Source: Candidatus Nanoanaerosalina archaeon
Lineage (GTDB): Archaea; Nanohalarchaeota; Nanosalinia; Nanosalinales; Nanoanaerosalinaceae
NCBI GenBank assembly: GCA_022729275.1
Contig: JALDAH010000046.1
Location: forward strand, 1-5,937
Direction: 5' to 3'
DNA length: 5,937 nucleotides
Part shown: positions 1-5,583 of the stretch, piece after piece
Numbering within the stretch: position 1 is the first letter of the stretch
Layout: each line of letters starts with the position of its first letter
Notes under the pieces: model-generated
What the model was told of the DNA's origin: nothing
What the model saw: only the letters and a program-made list of their open reading frames with translations
Databases searched by the model: none
Made by a program: the position numbers and the translations under genes

Positions 1-58
1 CGCTTAAAGTCATCTTTGATTTCTTTTTTCTTTCCTTTATCTCTTGAATTTCTGTCAT
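1..58 (-). CDS. Probable N-terminus of an unidentified protein, cut by the left edge
   Basis: An open frame begins at an ATG (complement of 56-58) and stays open to the edge. It encodes MTEIQEIKERKKKSKMTLS, a Lys/Glu-rich, probably helical start. Only 19 full codons are visible, so no family can be named. Support for a real gene: it is divergent from alaS, it uses the gap between the two genes, and a TATAAA sequence lies upstream on its strand (complement of 74-79). No Shine-Dalgarno site is visible. The TATA-to-ATG distance is short for this ATG. An in-frame ATG at complement 11-13 could be the true start. The existence of the gene is an inference. Confidence 0.4.
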   Translation of the reverse strand, partial: MTEIQEIKERKKKSKMTLS

Positions 59-73
59 GGTAAAAAAAAAGGC

Positions 74-79
74 TTTATA
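74..79 (-). promoter_or_regulatory. TATA-like box for the leftward gene
   Basis: The minus strand reads TATAAA here, preceded by AGG and followed by GCC and a run of nine T. Archaeal transcription usually starts about 25 bp downstream of the box centre, which would be near position 51. That is slightly inside the ATG at 58, so either the box or that start codon may be wrong. The region is AT-rich and chance matches are likely. Confidence 0.25.
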
Positions 80-110
80 CCTAATAATTGTTTGGGTTTG
101 TCTACATCAG

Positions 111-128
111 GGAAGGAAACTTAAACAT
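111..128 (+). promoter_or_regulatory. BRE/TATA-like promoter of alaS, leaderless geometry
   Basis: A purine-rich block GGAAGGAAAC (111-120), resembling a BRE (TFB recognition element), directly precedes the TATA-like TTAAACAT (121-128). The box centre is about 25 bp from the A of the ATG at 148. This is the spacing expected when an archaeal transcript begins at or next to its start codon. No Shine-Dalgarno site precedes the ATG (sequence is ACTTTCACC), which fits a leaderless message. Inferred from sequence only. Confidence 0.4.
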
Positions 129-147
129 TGTAATTGAAACTTTCACC

Positions 148-2949
148 ATGTCAACTCTCGACGAGTTAAAGAAAAAAGTAGGTAAAGAATCTTCAAAGAA
201 TCCTGAAAAATTTTTCGCAGTCAAAAAACTAAAAGAACACGGTTACAAGCGGAATAACTGCGATAGCTGTGGAAAATTCTTCTGGACAGTTGATAAAAAA
301 AGAAAAGTGTGTGGAGAACCCTCCTGCGACAATGGTTATACCTTTATAAACAGTTCACCTACCGATAAAAAGTTCTCTTTTGTTTCAGCATGGAATGAAT
401 TCAGCGACTTCATGGAGAAAAGAGGTTATACACCTATAGATAGGTATCCTGTGGCTGCAAGATGGAGAGATGATACAGAGTTTGTAAGAGCCTCTATATA
501 TGACTTCCAGCCCTATGTTGTTTCAGGAGAAGTCAAACCTCCAGCAAATCCTCTTGTTGTTCCACAGTTCTGTCTAAGGTTTAACGATATAGAAAATGTG
601 GGTTTCACGGGAAGACACTACACGGGTTTTGTCATGGTGGGTCAACACGCTTTCACATCCCCTAATGAGTATGAACAGGAAAAATATTTCGAGGATATGT
701 TAGAGTGGGTTCTAGAAGGAATGGGAATACCCAAGAAAAAGCTTGTTCTGCACGAAGATTCCTGGGGAGGAGGTGGAAATCTTGGGGCTTGCATGGAGTT
801 TTTCGTTGACGGTCTAGAGCTTTTCAACCAAGTATACATGTTTTACCAGATAGATGATTCGGAAAAAGGCTATTCTGAACTCGACACAAAGGTCCTTGAC
901 ATGGGGATGGGTCTTGAAAGAATCGTGTGGATAACTCATGGATCTGAAACTTCTTACGAAGCTAATATGGAGAAAGTTGTCGAAAAACTTTACGATAAAA
1001 CAGGTGTGAATCCTGATAAAGAGATATGGAAGAAATTTTTACCTTATTCAAGTCTCCTTAACCTTGATGAAGTCCAAGATATAGAAAAGACTTGGGAACA
1101 TATAGCCGAAAAGATAGGAGTTGGAAAAAAAGAACTAAAAAAAGAAATAAACCCTGCAGCAGCCCTCTATTCAATAGCTGACCACTCTAGAAGTCTTTTA
1201 TTTGCTCTCTGCGACAAGATACTACCATCTAACAGTGGTGAACAGCATTCATTGAGGGTTATAGCAAGAAGAAGTTTCGACTTTATCGACAAGTATTCCT
1301 GGGATTTAGACATCAAAGATGTAATGGAGTGGCATGCTAAAGAGATGAAAGACATATTCCCGGAACTTGAAAACAGCATAGAACATGTTAAAGAAATAAT
1401 GGAGGAAGAGGAGAGAAAATACGGAAAAATGAAGGATAAGGCAAAAAAGCTTGTTGAAAAAATGGATGATGATGTGGTCGATGAAGGTAAAATGCTGGCG
1501 CTTTACGAATCAGAAGGGATATCTCCAGAGATGCTTGAGAGAATGGGTATAAAAGTTGAGATCAGTAAAGATTTTTACTCAAAGGTTTCAGAAAAACATA
1601 AAGATACAAGTAAAGACGGAGATGAAGAAAAAGGAAAGATAGGTTTAGATGGTGTGAATGATACTTCTATAAGATACCTTGAAGATGAGACGAAATTGGA
1701 GTTCAGCTCGGAAGTTTTGAGGATAGTTGAAAAGGATGGGAAGAGCTACGTCGTTCTCAAAGAAACGTACTTCTATCCCACAGGTGGAGGTCAGCTGCAT
1801 GATACAGGCAGTATTGAAAATGATGTTGTGAAACGTGTTTTCAAACAGGGAAAAGTGGTTCTGCACGAATTAGAGGAAAAAGCAAGCTTCAAAGAAGGTG
1901 AAAAAGTTTTCTGCAAAATAGAAGAGGAGAGAAGAAAACTATTGATGCAGCATCACTCCGCAACACATCTTATAAATGCTGCTGCTAGAGAATTGCTCGG
2001 CGAACATGTGATACAGGCAGGAGCTAAAAAAACAGATGAGAAGGCTAGACTTGACATAACTCATTACAAAAATATCTCAGAAGAAGAACTTGACAGGATA
2101 GAAAAAAGAGTCAATCAATGGATAAACAAGGGTTTAAATGTTGAGAAGCAGGTTATGGAGAAATCCGAGGCTGAAAAAAAGTATGGCTTCTCGGTCTATC
2201 AAGGAGGTGTGCCGCCTGGAAGCAGCTTGAGACTTGTCAAGATAGGTGATGATATGGATGTCGAAGCTTGTGGAGGAACTCATGTCAGCAACACCTCAGA
2301 GATAAAGAAAGTTGTGCTTGTTGGTTCCACAAAAGTACAGGACGGTGTTATCAGGTTAGAATACAAGGCAGGTACTGCAGCTGAAGAGTACAAGAAACAC
2401 AAAGAAGGCCTAGTTAAGGAACTAAACCAGTGGATCGATGCAGATGATTACAGCCTGAAGCAGATATCCGAGATCTTTGATGTTCCTGTCGATGAGCTTT
2501 CGGGTGTAGTAGAGAGGTTTGTGGATGAATGGTGTGAGAGAAAAAAGGAGATAGATGAGTTAAAAGAAATGGTGGGCGTAGAAGATTATAATTACGATGA
2601 AAGGCCTGAAAACCCTGAAAAGCTATTTGAACAGTGGAAAAAACAGAAAAAAGATATTAAAAGCCTTGAAAAGCTATTTGAATCCAAATTAAAGGAAGAA
2701 CTGAGGGAAAATGGGAGTAAAATGGTTTTCAAGGAGGTTCCTATCGATGATGTTGGTGTTCTGATAAGGATTTCGCAAGATGTTGTAAGAGAAGAAAAAA
2801 ACATGTCCGTTGTTCTAAAAGGCGAAAAAGCAGTTATTGGTTGCAGAGGAGAAGATTCAGATGAAGAAGTTCGGGAAAAAGTCGAAGAATTTGCAGAGGT
2901 AATACAAGTTCATGGAAACCTTGTGAAAGGTTTTAAGCTGAAAAAATAA
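148..2949 (+). CDS. alaS: Alanyl-tRNA synthetase, archaeal type
   Basis: This cytosolic enzyme charges tRNA-Ala with alanine and hydrolyses mischarged Ser/Gly-tRNA-Ala. The 933-residue length suits the archaeal family. Visible in order: an N-terminal Cys cluster (C38, C41, C55, C60), as in archaeal AlaRS; class II core with RFNDIENVGFTGRHYTG (about 144-160); WGGGGNLG (206-213); motif 3 DMGMGLERI (251-259); an ADHSRSLLFAL segment (about 344-354); the editing domain with YPTGGGQ (543-549), HHSATH (H603 and H607 form HxxxH) and CGGTH (C708, H712 as metal ligands); then a linker and C-terminal domain (about 750-933). The frame extends upstream to a TTG at 88, but ATG 148 fits the family start and the leaderless promoter better. 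Oddities: V162 lies where many homologues have Glu (F-E-M), and the Gly-rich C-terminal tail is missing. The gene converges on the nuclease with a 1-bp gap. Confidence 0.96.
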   Translation: MSTLDELKKKVGKESSKNPEKFFAVKKLKEHGYKRNNCDSCGKFFWTVDKKRKVCGEPSCDNGYTFINSSPTDKKFSFVSAWNEFSDFMEKRGYTPIDRYPVAARWRDDTEFVRASIYDFQPYVVSGEVKPPANPLVVPQFCLRFNDIENVGFTGRHYTGFVMVGQHAFTSPNEYEQEKYFEDMLEWVLEGMGIPKKKLVLHEDSWGGGGNLGACMEFFVDGLELFNQVYMFYQIDDSEKGYSELDTKVLDMGMGLERIVWITHGSETSYEANMEKVVEKLYDKTGVNPDKEIWKKFLPYSSLLNLDEVQDIEKTWEHIAEKIGVGKKELKKEINPAAALYSIADHSRSLLFALCDKILPSNSGEQHSLRVIARRSFDFIDKYSWDLDIKDVMEWHAKEMKDIFPELENSIEHVKEIMEEEERKYGKMKDKAKKLVEKMDDDVVDEGKMLALYESEGISPEMLERMGIKVEISKDFYSKVSEKHKDTSKDGDEEKGKIGLDGVNDTSIRYLEDETKLEFSSEVLRIVEKDGKSYVVLKETYFYPTGGGQLHDTGSIENDVVKRVFKQGKVVLHELEEKASFKEGEKVFCKIEEERRKLLMQHHSATHLINAAARELLGEHVIQAGAKKTDEKARLDITHYKNISEEELDRIEKRVNQWINKGLNVEKQVMEKSEAEKKYGFSVYQGGVPPGSSLRLVKIGDDMDVEACGGTHVSNTSEIKKVVLVGSTKVQDGVIRLEYKAGTAAEEYKKHKEGLVKELNQWIDADDYSLKQISEIFDVPVDELSGVVERFVDEWCERKKEIDELKEMVGVEDYNYDERPENPEKLFEQWKKQKKDIKSLEKLFESKLKEELRENGSKMVFKEVPIDDVGVLIRISQDVVREEKNMSVVLKGEKAVIGCRGEDSDEEVREKVEEFAEVIQVHGNLVKGFKLKK
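2616..2682 (+). repeat. 16-bp direct repeat inside the alaS 3' region
   Basis: The sequence TGAAAAGCTATTTGAA occurs exactly at 2616-2631 and again at 2667-2682. The offset is 51 bp, or 17 codons, so both copies are read in the same frame as E-K-L-F-E. The unit lies in the Lys/Glu-rich linker before the C-terminal domain. It may be a relic of a short in-frame duplication or coincidence in a low-complexity stretch. Confidence 0.8.
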
Positions 2950-2950
2950 T

Positions 2951-3610
2951 TTATTTATTCGCCATTTTTTCTGCGATTCTCTGAATATTTTTCATTACGC
3001 TGTTCTTGACAGGTATCTTTTCTATCTTTTGATCTGTCAGCCCGATCAGGTCCTGAACTGTCAAGATGTCTTTTTTGGAAAGCTCGGTTCTAACATGCTG
3101 AGGAGGTCTTAAGATAGTTACAGGATATGCTTTATTTCTTTCAACGAGAGAATCCAAGCTGTAGTCCTCATTGGAGTATTTCCAGGCTGTCATCCTAATA
3201 TTTTTGCATTCTGCATATCTTTTTGCGTGGTCGGAAAGCTTTGTATTGACTATTACCCATGCTTCATCAGCCTTAACAGAATTATTTATTCCGTGTTCAT
3301 GTCCTCTCTTTAGATCCTCAAGTCTTGACCACTGCCTCATGGGTATATCTAAACCTGTAAACCTGTGGTGATGGTAGTGGTGCTTACATTCTATCATGTA
3401 TGTGGTTCCGTGTTGTTCCGCTACCACATCTATCTCGTGTTCGATGCATTCTCCTCTTGGTTTCGGTCTGGGAGACCATTCAGCTTCGAAACCATCAATT
3501 TTCAAAACCTTGGTTATGTATTTCTCGAATTCTGAATAGTTAGGATTAAGTTCTGCTATGGCTTCTCTCAAACGAAATCTAAGCGCAAATATCTCGTTCC
3601 TGTTTTTCAT
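2951..3610 (-). CDS. Mrr-like PD-(D/E)xK nuclease with C-terminal HhH-like domain; downstream part of a split ATP-cone nuclease
   Basis: This 219-codon frame has the restriction-endonuclease fold signature: a helix with FEKYI (28-32), then HEIDVVA (D61) and YMIECK (E74, K76), giving a D...ExK active site. All core residues are present. A His-rich patch, HHYHHH (77-82), directly follows the ExK strand. Residues about 178-215, with TVQDLIGLTDQKIEKIP, resemble a helix-hairpin-helix DNA-binding element. The first ~20 residues (NRNEIFALRFRLREAIAELN) match the end of an ATP-cone and its linker rather than a natural N-terminus. The frame is continuous with the ORF at 3611-3796, separated only by TAA. 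No Shine-Dalgarno site precedes its ATG. Archaeal relatives, as I recall them, are single ATP-cone plus nuclease chains. Substrate and role are unknown; DNA cleavage or repair/defence is an inference from the fold. Confidence 0.75.
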   Translation of the reverse strand: MKNRNEIFALRFRLREAIAELNPNYSEFEKYITKVLKIDGFEAEWSPRPKPRGECIEHEIDVVAEQHGTTYMIECKHHYHHHRFTGLDIPMRQWSRLEDLKRGHEHGINNSVKADEAWVIVNTKLSDHAKRYAECKNIRMTAWKYSNEDYSLDSLVERNKAYPVTILRPPQHVRTELSKKDILTVQDLIGLTDQKIEKIPVKNSVMKNIQRIAEKMANK

Positions 3611-3796
3611 TTAGATGTAAACTATTGAATGAAGTTTTCTAGTCGTTTTTTCATCCCATGCTCTTTCAAAAACTCTTGACTCTATTTCTTCAGCTGTATT
3701 ATCGTCAAACCCTGCTCTGGTGCAAGACCGAATAATATGTTGTCTGCTGTACTCCTTCAGCCCTCCATGTACGTCCTTTACCCTCATAGGTATCAT
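3611..3796 (-). CDS. Truncated ATP-cone domain, N-terminal half of the split nuclease gene
   Basis: The 61-residue product resembles the start of an ATP-cone, a nucleotide-sensing domain known from NrdR and ribonucleotide reductases. V-x-D-x-x-G at the start is followed by a Y-S-R-x-x-I-I-x-x-C-x-x-A-G helix (16-29), D-D-N-T-A-E-E-I (31-38), and a T-x-x-x-H-S-I-V helix (52-59). The family's V-x-K-R-D-G start is degenerate (MRVKDVHG). The frame ends at TAA (complement 3611-3613) in mid-domain: the last ATP-cone helix, recognisable as FALRFRL, is encoded after the stop in the same frame. The ORF is therefore unlikely to fold as a full cone alone. Start at 3796 or 3787 (second ATG); TATA-like boxes suit either. 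It is probably a nonsense-split gene or a readthrough site. Two separate proteins is the less likely reading. Confidence 0.65.
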   Translation of the reverse strand: MIPMRVKDVHGGLKEYSRQHIIRSCTRAGFDDNTAEEIESRVFERAWDEKTTRKLHSIVYI

Positions 3797-3809
3797 TTTA
3801 TCAATCTCG

Positions 3810-3826
3810 TTTATATCTCTTTTATC
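3810..3826 (-). promoter_or_regulatory. TATA-like boxes for the ATP-cone/nuclease locus
   Basis: On the minus strand, GATAAAAGA (complement 3818-3826) and TATAAA (complement 3810-3815) lie upstream of the ATP-cone ORF. The first would start transcription close to the ATG at 3796 and the second close to the ATG at 3787, both leaderless. No Shine-Dalgarno site is evident before either ATG. I cannot decide which box is used. Confidence 0.35.
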
Positions 3827-3845
3827 CGGTTTTAGGAAAGTATTT

Positions 3846-3890
3846 GAAAAACATTTAAATCTTTTTATTCACATAAACAAAAAACGGTGG
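3846..3890 (+). promoter_or_regulatory. Promoter and Shine-Dalgarno site of the Hsp20 gene
   Basis: The purine-rich GAAAAAC (3846-3852, BRE-like) precedes TTTAAAT (3854-3860), a good archaeal TATA box. Transcription would start near 3882-3884, giving a leader of about 12 nt. GGTGG (3886-3890) lies 4 nt before the ATG at 3895 and matches the GGAGGTG-type ribosome site. A heat-shock repressor may overlap this region, but I see no operator I can name. Confidence 0.55.
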
Positions 3891-3894
3891 TACC

Positions 3895-4308
3895 ATGATC
3901 AGAAGAAAAGATCCCTTCAAAGATATGCATGAAAAGATGTCCAAGATGTTCGAAAACATGGCTGAGACAGGTTTCAACATGTACAACGTACAACTTCCTG
4001 TCGACATAAGAGAAACTGATGAAAAGATAATCGCAGAGGCGGACATGCCTGGAGTAGATAAGAACAATATACAGGTAAAGGTAAAAGAAAGATCTCTCTA
4101 CATCGCTGCACAGGGAGACAGAGAAGTTAGAGAAGAAGGAAAAGATTATGTCAGGCATGAAAGAAGCTCAAAAAGCTATTCAAGAACCCTTCAGCTTCCT
4201 GAACCTGTAAAATCCGACAGTACAAAGGCAAAGTACAAAAACGGTGTATTAACAGTTGAGATGGAAAAGAAGGAAAAAAGCAGTGACTACAATGTTGAGA
4301 TAGAGTAG
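3895..4308 (+). CDS. Small heat-shock protein, Hsp20/alpha-crystallin family
   Basis: This is an ATP-independent holdase that binds unfolding proteins in the cytosol and forms oligomers. The 137-residue length is typical. A Met-rich amphipathic N-terminal arm (1-30) is followed by the alpha-crystallin domain (about 33-125). This contains LPVDIRETDEKIIAEADMPG (34-53), a Y-x-R-H-E-R segment (85-90) and the GVL signature in KNGVLTVEMEK (115-125). The short tail ends in V-E-I (134-136), a V-x-I form of the I-x-I motif that docks neighbouring dimers. The start is fixed by GGTGG 4 nt upstream. The gene is divergent from the ATP-cone/nuclease locus and convergent with the PriS-like gene, so it is probably monocistronic. 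Stop is TAG. Confidence 0.95.
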   Translation: MIRRKDPFKDMHEKMSKMFENMAETGFNMYNVQLPVDIRETDEKIIAEADMPGVDKNNIQVKVKERSLYIAAQGDREVREEGKDYVRHERSSKSYSRTLQLPEPVKSDSTKAKYKNGVLTVEMEKKEKSSDYNVEIE

Positions 4309-4342
4309 AGGTCTAAAAAGCCTCTCAACCTTCATTCTTTTT
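4307..4342. terminator. Hairpin and T-tract between convergent 3' ends
   Basis: AGAGG (4307-4311), which overlaps the Hsp20 stop codon, pairs with CCTCT (4321-4325). A possible T-G pair extends the stem, and the loop is A-rich. On the plus strand a T-rich run (to 4342, inside the PriS-like 3' end) follows. On the minus strand the loop itself reads TTTTT. Archaeal termination depends mainly on T-tracts, so this may end one or both transcripts. The stem is short. Confidence 0.35.
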
Positions 4343-5123
4343 TCAGATAATCCGGTTTGCTCTTCTCAAAAAGAATTTTCTCCGGCATCTTGAACTCGTG
4401 AGACTTCACCTTGACAACTTTTCTTCCTGTTATACCGTTTAAAGAACCAGGCATAACTGTAAGATTATTTCTTGATGAAGAAAACTCCTTATCAATTGGG
4501 AATCTTTCGGAGAGTCTGGAAGCCATCACATCTCTATGCGTTTCCTCGATCTCGAAACCCTCGTTGTCAATAATGTGGATATGGAACTCCCTCCCAACAA
4601 AAAAGGATTCGACATAGTCAAAGTTTCTCTTCATAAACTTCCTAAGTTCATCCGCCTTTTCGGCGGTTTCTTCGAAACATTCCTCGCAGAAAGTGTGTTT
4701 CGCCAATCTTTTCCCTTTTTTCAGACTTTTTATCTTATCGCAACGATCGCATTCGACTTGGTCTGGTGTAACAGAGAATATCAGTTGTTTCCCCGAAGGT
4801 TTCTCCCAAATTGAATTCGTCTGTCTTGGATCTGTATCGTAACTTCTTGTATCGTAGTACAATGTTTCCGGAACGTACCTCCTAACTTTCTCAAGGAGAT
4901 CGTTGAGATCATTGTACTCTCTTAGGTAAACCTTCTTTCCAAGATTGTCCTTGAACCTTCTCCTATAACGTGTTGTCTCACTCCCCACATCAATTGCTAG
5001 AACGGGTCTATCCCATCGGTAGTTCAACCTCTTTATATGTGGTTTTCCGAACTCATCCCTGTAAAAACTCTCTCTTTCTTCCATGGTAGAGGGACGTAAG
5101 CCTTCGGGAAAGAACGGTTCCAT
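4332..5123 (-). CDS. PriS-like archaeo-eukaryotic primase paralogue, probably catalytically inactive
   Basis: PriS makes RNA/DNA primers for replication. The 263 residues follow its layout, though somewhat short: STMEERESFYRDEF (12-25), LYYDTRSYDTDPRQ (88-101), the core strand LIFSVTPDQ (114-122), a four-Cys zinc-knuckle-like cluster (C125, C128, C146, C149, with H143 nearby), a helix (EKADELRKFM), then FFVGREFHIHI (174-184) and PGSLNG (225-230). In true PriS the core strand is F-D-I-D and the second motif S-G-x-R-G-x-H. Here the two metal-binding Asp are S117 and T119, the Ser of SGxRG is lost, and the third Asp, 8 residues before PGSL, is S217. H181 is kept. This is my motif alignment from memory of the family. 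A structural, regulatory or primer-binding role is an inference; an active primase should be encoded elsewhere. M14 is an alternative start. Confidence 0.72.
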   Translation of the reverse strand: MEPFFPEGLRPSTMEERESFYRDEFGKPHIKRLNYRWDRPVLAIDVGSETTRYRRRFKDNLGKKVYLREYNDLNDLLEKVRRYVPETLYYDTRSYDTDPRQTNSIWEKPSGKQLIFSVTPDQVECDRCDKIKSLKKGKRLAKHTFCEECFEETAEKADELRKFMKRNFDYVESFFVGREFHIHIIDNEGFEIEETHRDVMASRLSERFPIDKEFSSSRNNLTVMPGSLNGITGRKVVKVKSHEFKMPEKILFEKSKPDYLKKE

Positions 5124-5140
5124 ACCTATTAATTGGTCCT

Positions 5141-5159
5141 AACTGTAAAAATTGTTTCG
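5141..5159 (-). promoter_or_regulatory. Weak promoter candidate for the PriS-like gene
   Basis: On the minus strand CGAAACAATTTTTACAGTT combines a purine-containing BRE-like block with an AT-rich box centred about 25 bp before the ATG at 5123. Together with the absence of a clear Shine-Dalgarno site (only TAGGT directly abutting the ATG), this suggests a leaderless transcript. GGACC occurs twice on this strand (complement 5159-5163 and 5135-5139), bracketing the box. The match is weak and low in complexity. Confidence 0.25.
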
Positions 5160-5200
5160 GTCCATTATTTCTCAGGAAGTGGAAAAGTTGAAAAAGTATG

Positions 5201-5221
5201 TATTTTAATTAATTTTTGGTG
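5201..5221 (+). promoter_or_regulatory. AT-rich box and Shine-Dalgarno site of the small membrane protein gene
   Basis: TATTTTAAT (5201-5209) is TATA-like, but it lies too close to the GGTG at 5218-5221 for both to be used in the normal geometry. GGTG is 5 nt before the ATG at 5227 and is the stronger element. The octamer GGTGTAGA (5218-5225) is identical to the one before serS (5585-5592). Confidence 0.4.
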
Positions 5222-5226
5222 TAGAT

Positions 5227-5442
5227 ATGTGGAGTTTAACTAAAAAAATAATATTGCATCTCTCGGATCAGCTAGGGATATTGAGCATCATAGGTTCGGG
5301 TGTTGCAGGTGCAGGCATAGCCACTATACTGATTGAAGGAACCGGGGTTATAAGCCTTGAATTTTTGGCCGCAATAATCGGTCTGGGACTGATAATACTT
5401 GATTATTTTATAGTCTTCCCGTCGGAAGAGGAAGAGATATAA
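5227..5442 (+). CDS. Small protein with two predicted membrane helices, family unknown
   Basis: The 71-residue product has a short N-terminal segment with K6 and K7. A first hydrophobic Gly-rich helix (about 17-36, with SGVAGAG) follows, then a brief turn (EGTG) and a second helix (about 41-64, AAIIGLGLIILDYFIVF). It ends in an acidic tail, EEEEI. By the positive-inside rule the N-terminus would be cytosolic and the hairpin would return the acidic tail to the cytosol. The gene is supported by a GGTG ribosome site 5 nt upstream, clean amphipathic/hydrophobic patterning and its own intergenic boundaries. It is divergent from the PriS-like gene and about 150 bp upstream of serS. I recognise no family. 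It could be a small integral membrane protein of a transport or stress system, but nothing here shows that. Confidence 0.65.
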   Translation: MWSLTKKIILHLSDQLGILSIIGSGVAGAGIATILIEGTGVISLEFLAAIIGLGLIILDYFIVFPSEEEEI

Positions 5443-5495
5443 AAGATGGGTGAGACTTATTGTCCATGAAAGGGTTTTATCGCCAATCAAGATAG

Positions 5496-5543
5496 TTTTT
5501 GTCGTCTTTTTTTCTAGTTTTAACTATATCGAAAACTTTTTTT
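5496..5543 (+). terminator. Poly-T tracts downstream of the small membrane protein gene
   Basis: The plus strand carries T5 at 5496-5500, T7 at 5507-5513, T4 at 5518-5521 and T7 at 5537-5543. Clustered T-tracts are the usual archaeal termination signal, so these probably end the transcript from 5227 and insulate serS. The rest of the 5443-5595 gap holds no convincing gene. Confidence 0.35.
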
Positions 5544-5552
5544 CTAAAGTTT
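5533..5552. repeat. Short AT-rich inverted repeat upstream of serS
   Basis: AAACTTT (5533-5539) and AAAGTTT (5546-5552) form a perfect 7-bp inverted repeat around a 6-nt spacer, about 45 bp before the serS start. It could be an operator half-site pair or part of the poly-T termination region. It may equally be chance in AT-rich DNA. Confidence 0.3.
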
Positions 5553-5583
5553 CAGATAAGTCAAATTCTTTTTGGTTCATAAC

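Noticed and set aside
62..70. A run of nine A before alaS, considered as a terminator for the leftward strand
   Set aside because: It reads as T9 on the minus strand directly upstream of that strand's start codon, so it cannot end that gene; better seen as AT-rich promoter sequence.
88..147. A 20-codon upstream extension of alaS from a TTG start
   Set aside because: No ribosome site, no family similarity in the added residues, and the leaderless promoter geometry points to ATG 148.
3865..4158. A 97-codon minus-strand frame opposite Hsp20
   Set aside because: It is antisense to a clear Hsp20 gene, rich in Phe, Ser and Cys, without family features; a shadow frame.
4536..4814. A 92-codon plus-strand frame opposite the PriS-like gene
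   Set aside because: Antisense to the better-supported reading frame that carries the PriS motifs, and without recognisable domains.
5272..5490. A 72-codon minus-strand frame overlapping the small membrane protein
   Set aside because: No ribosome site and irregular composition, whereas the plus strand has a GGTG site and clean membrane patterning.
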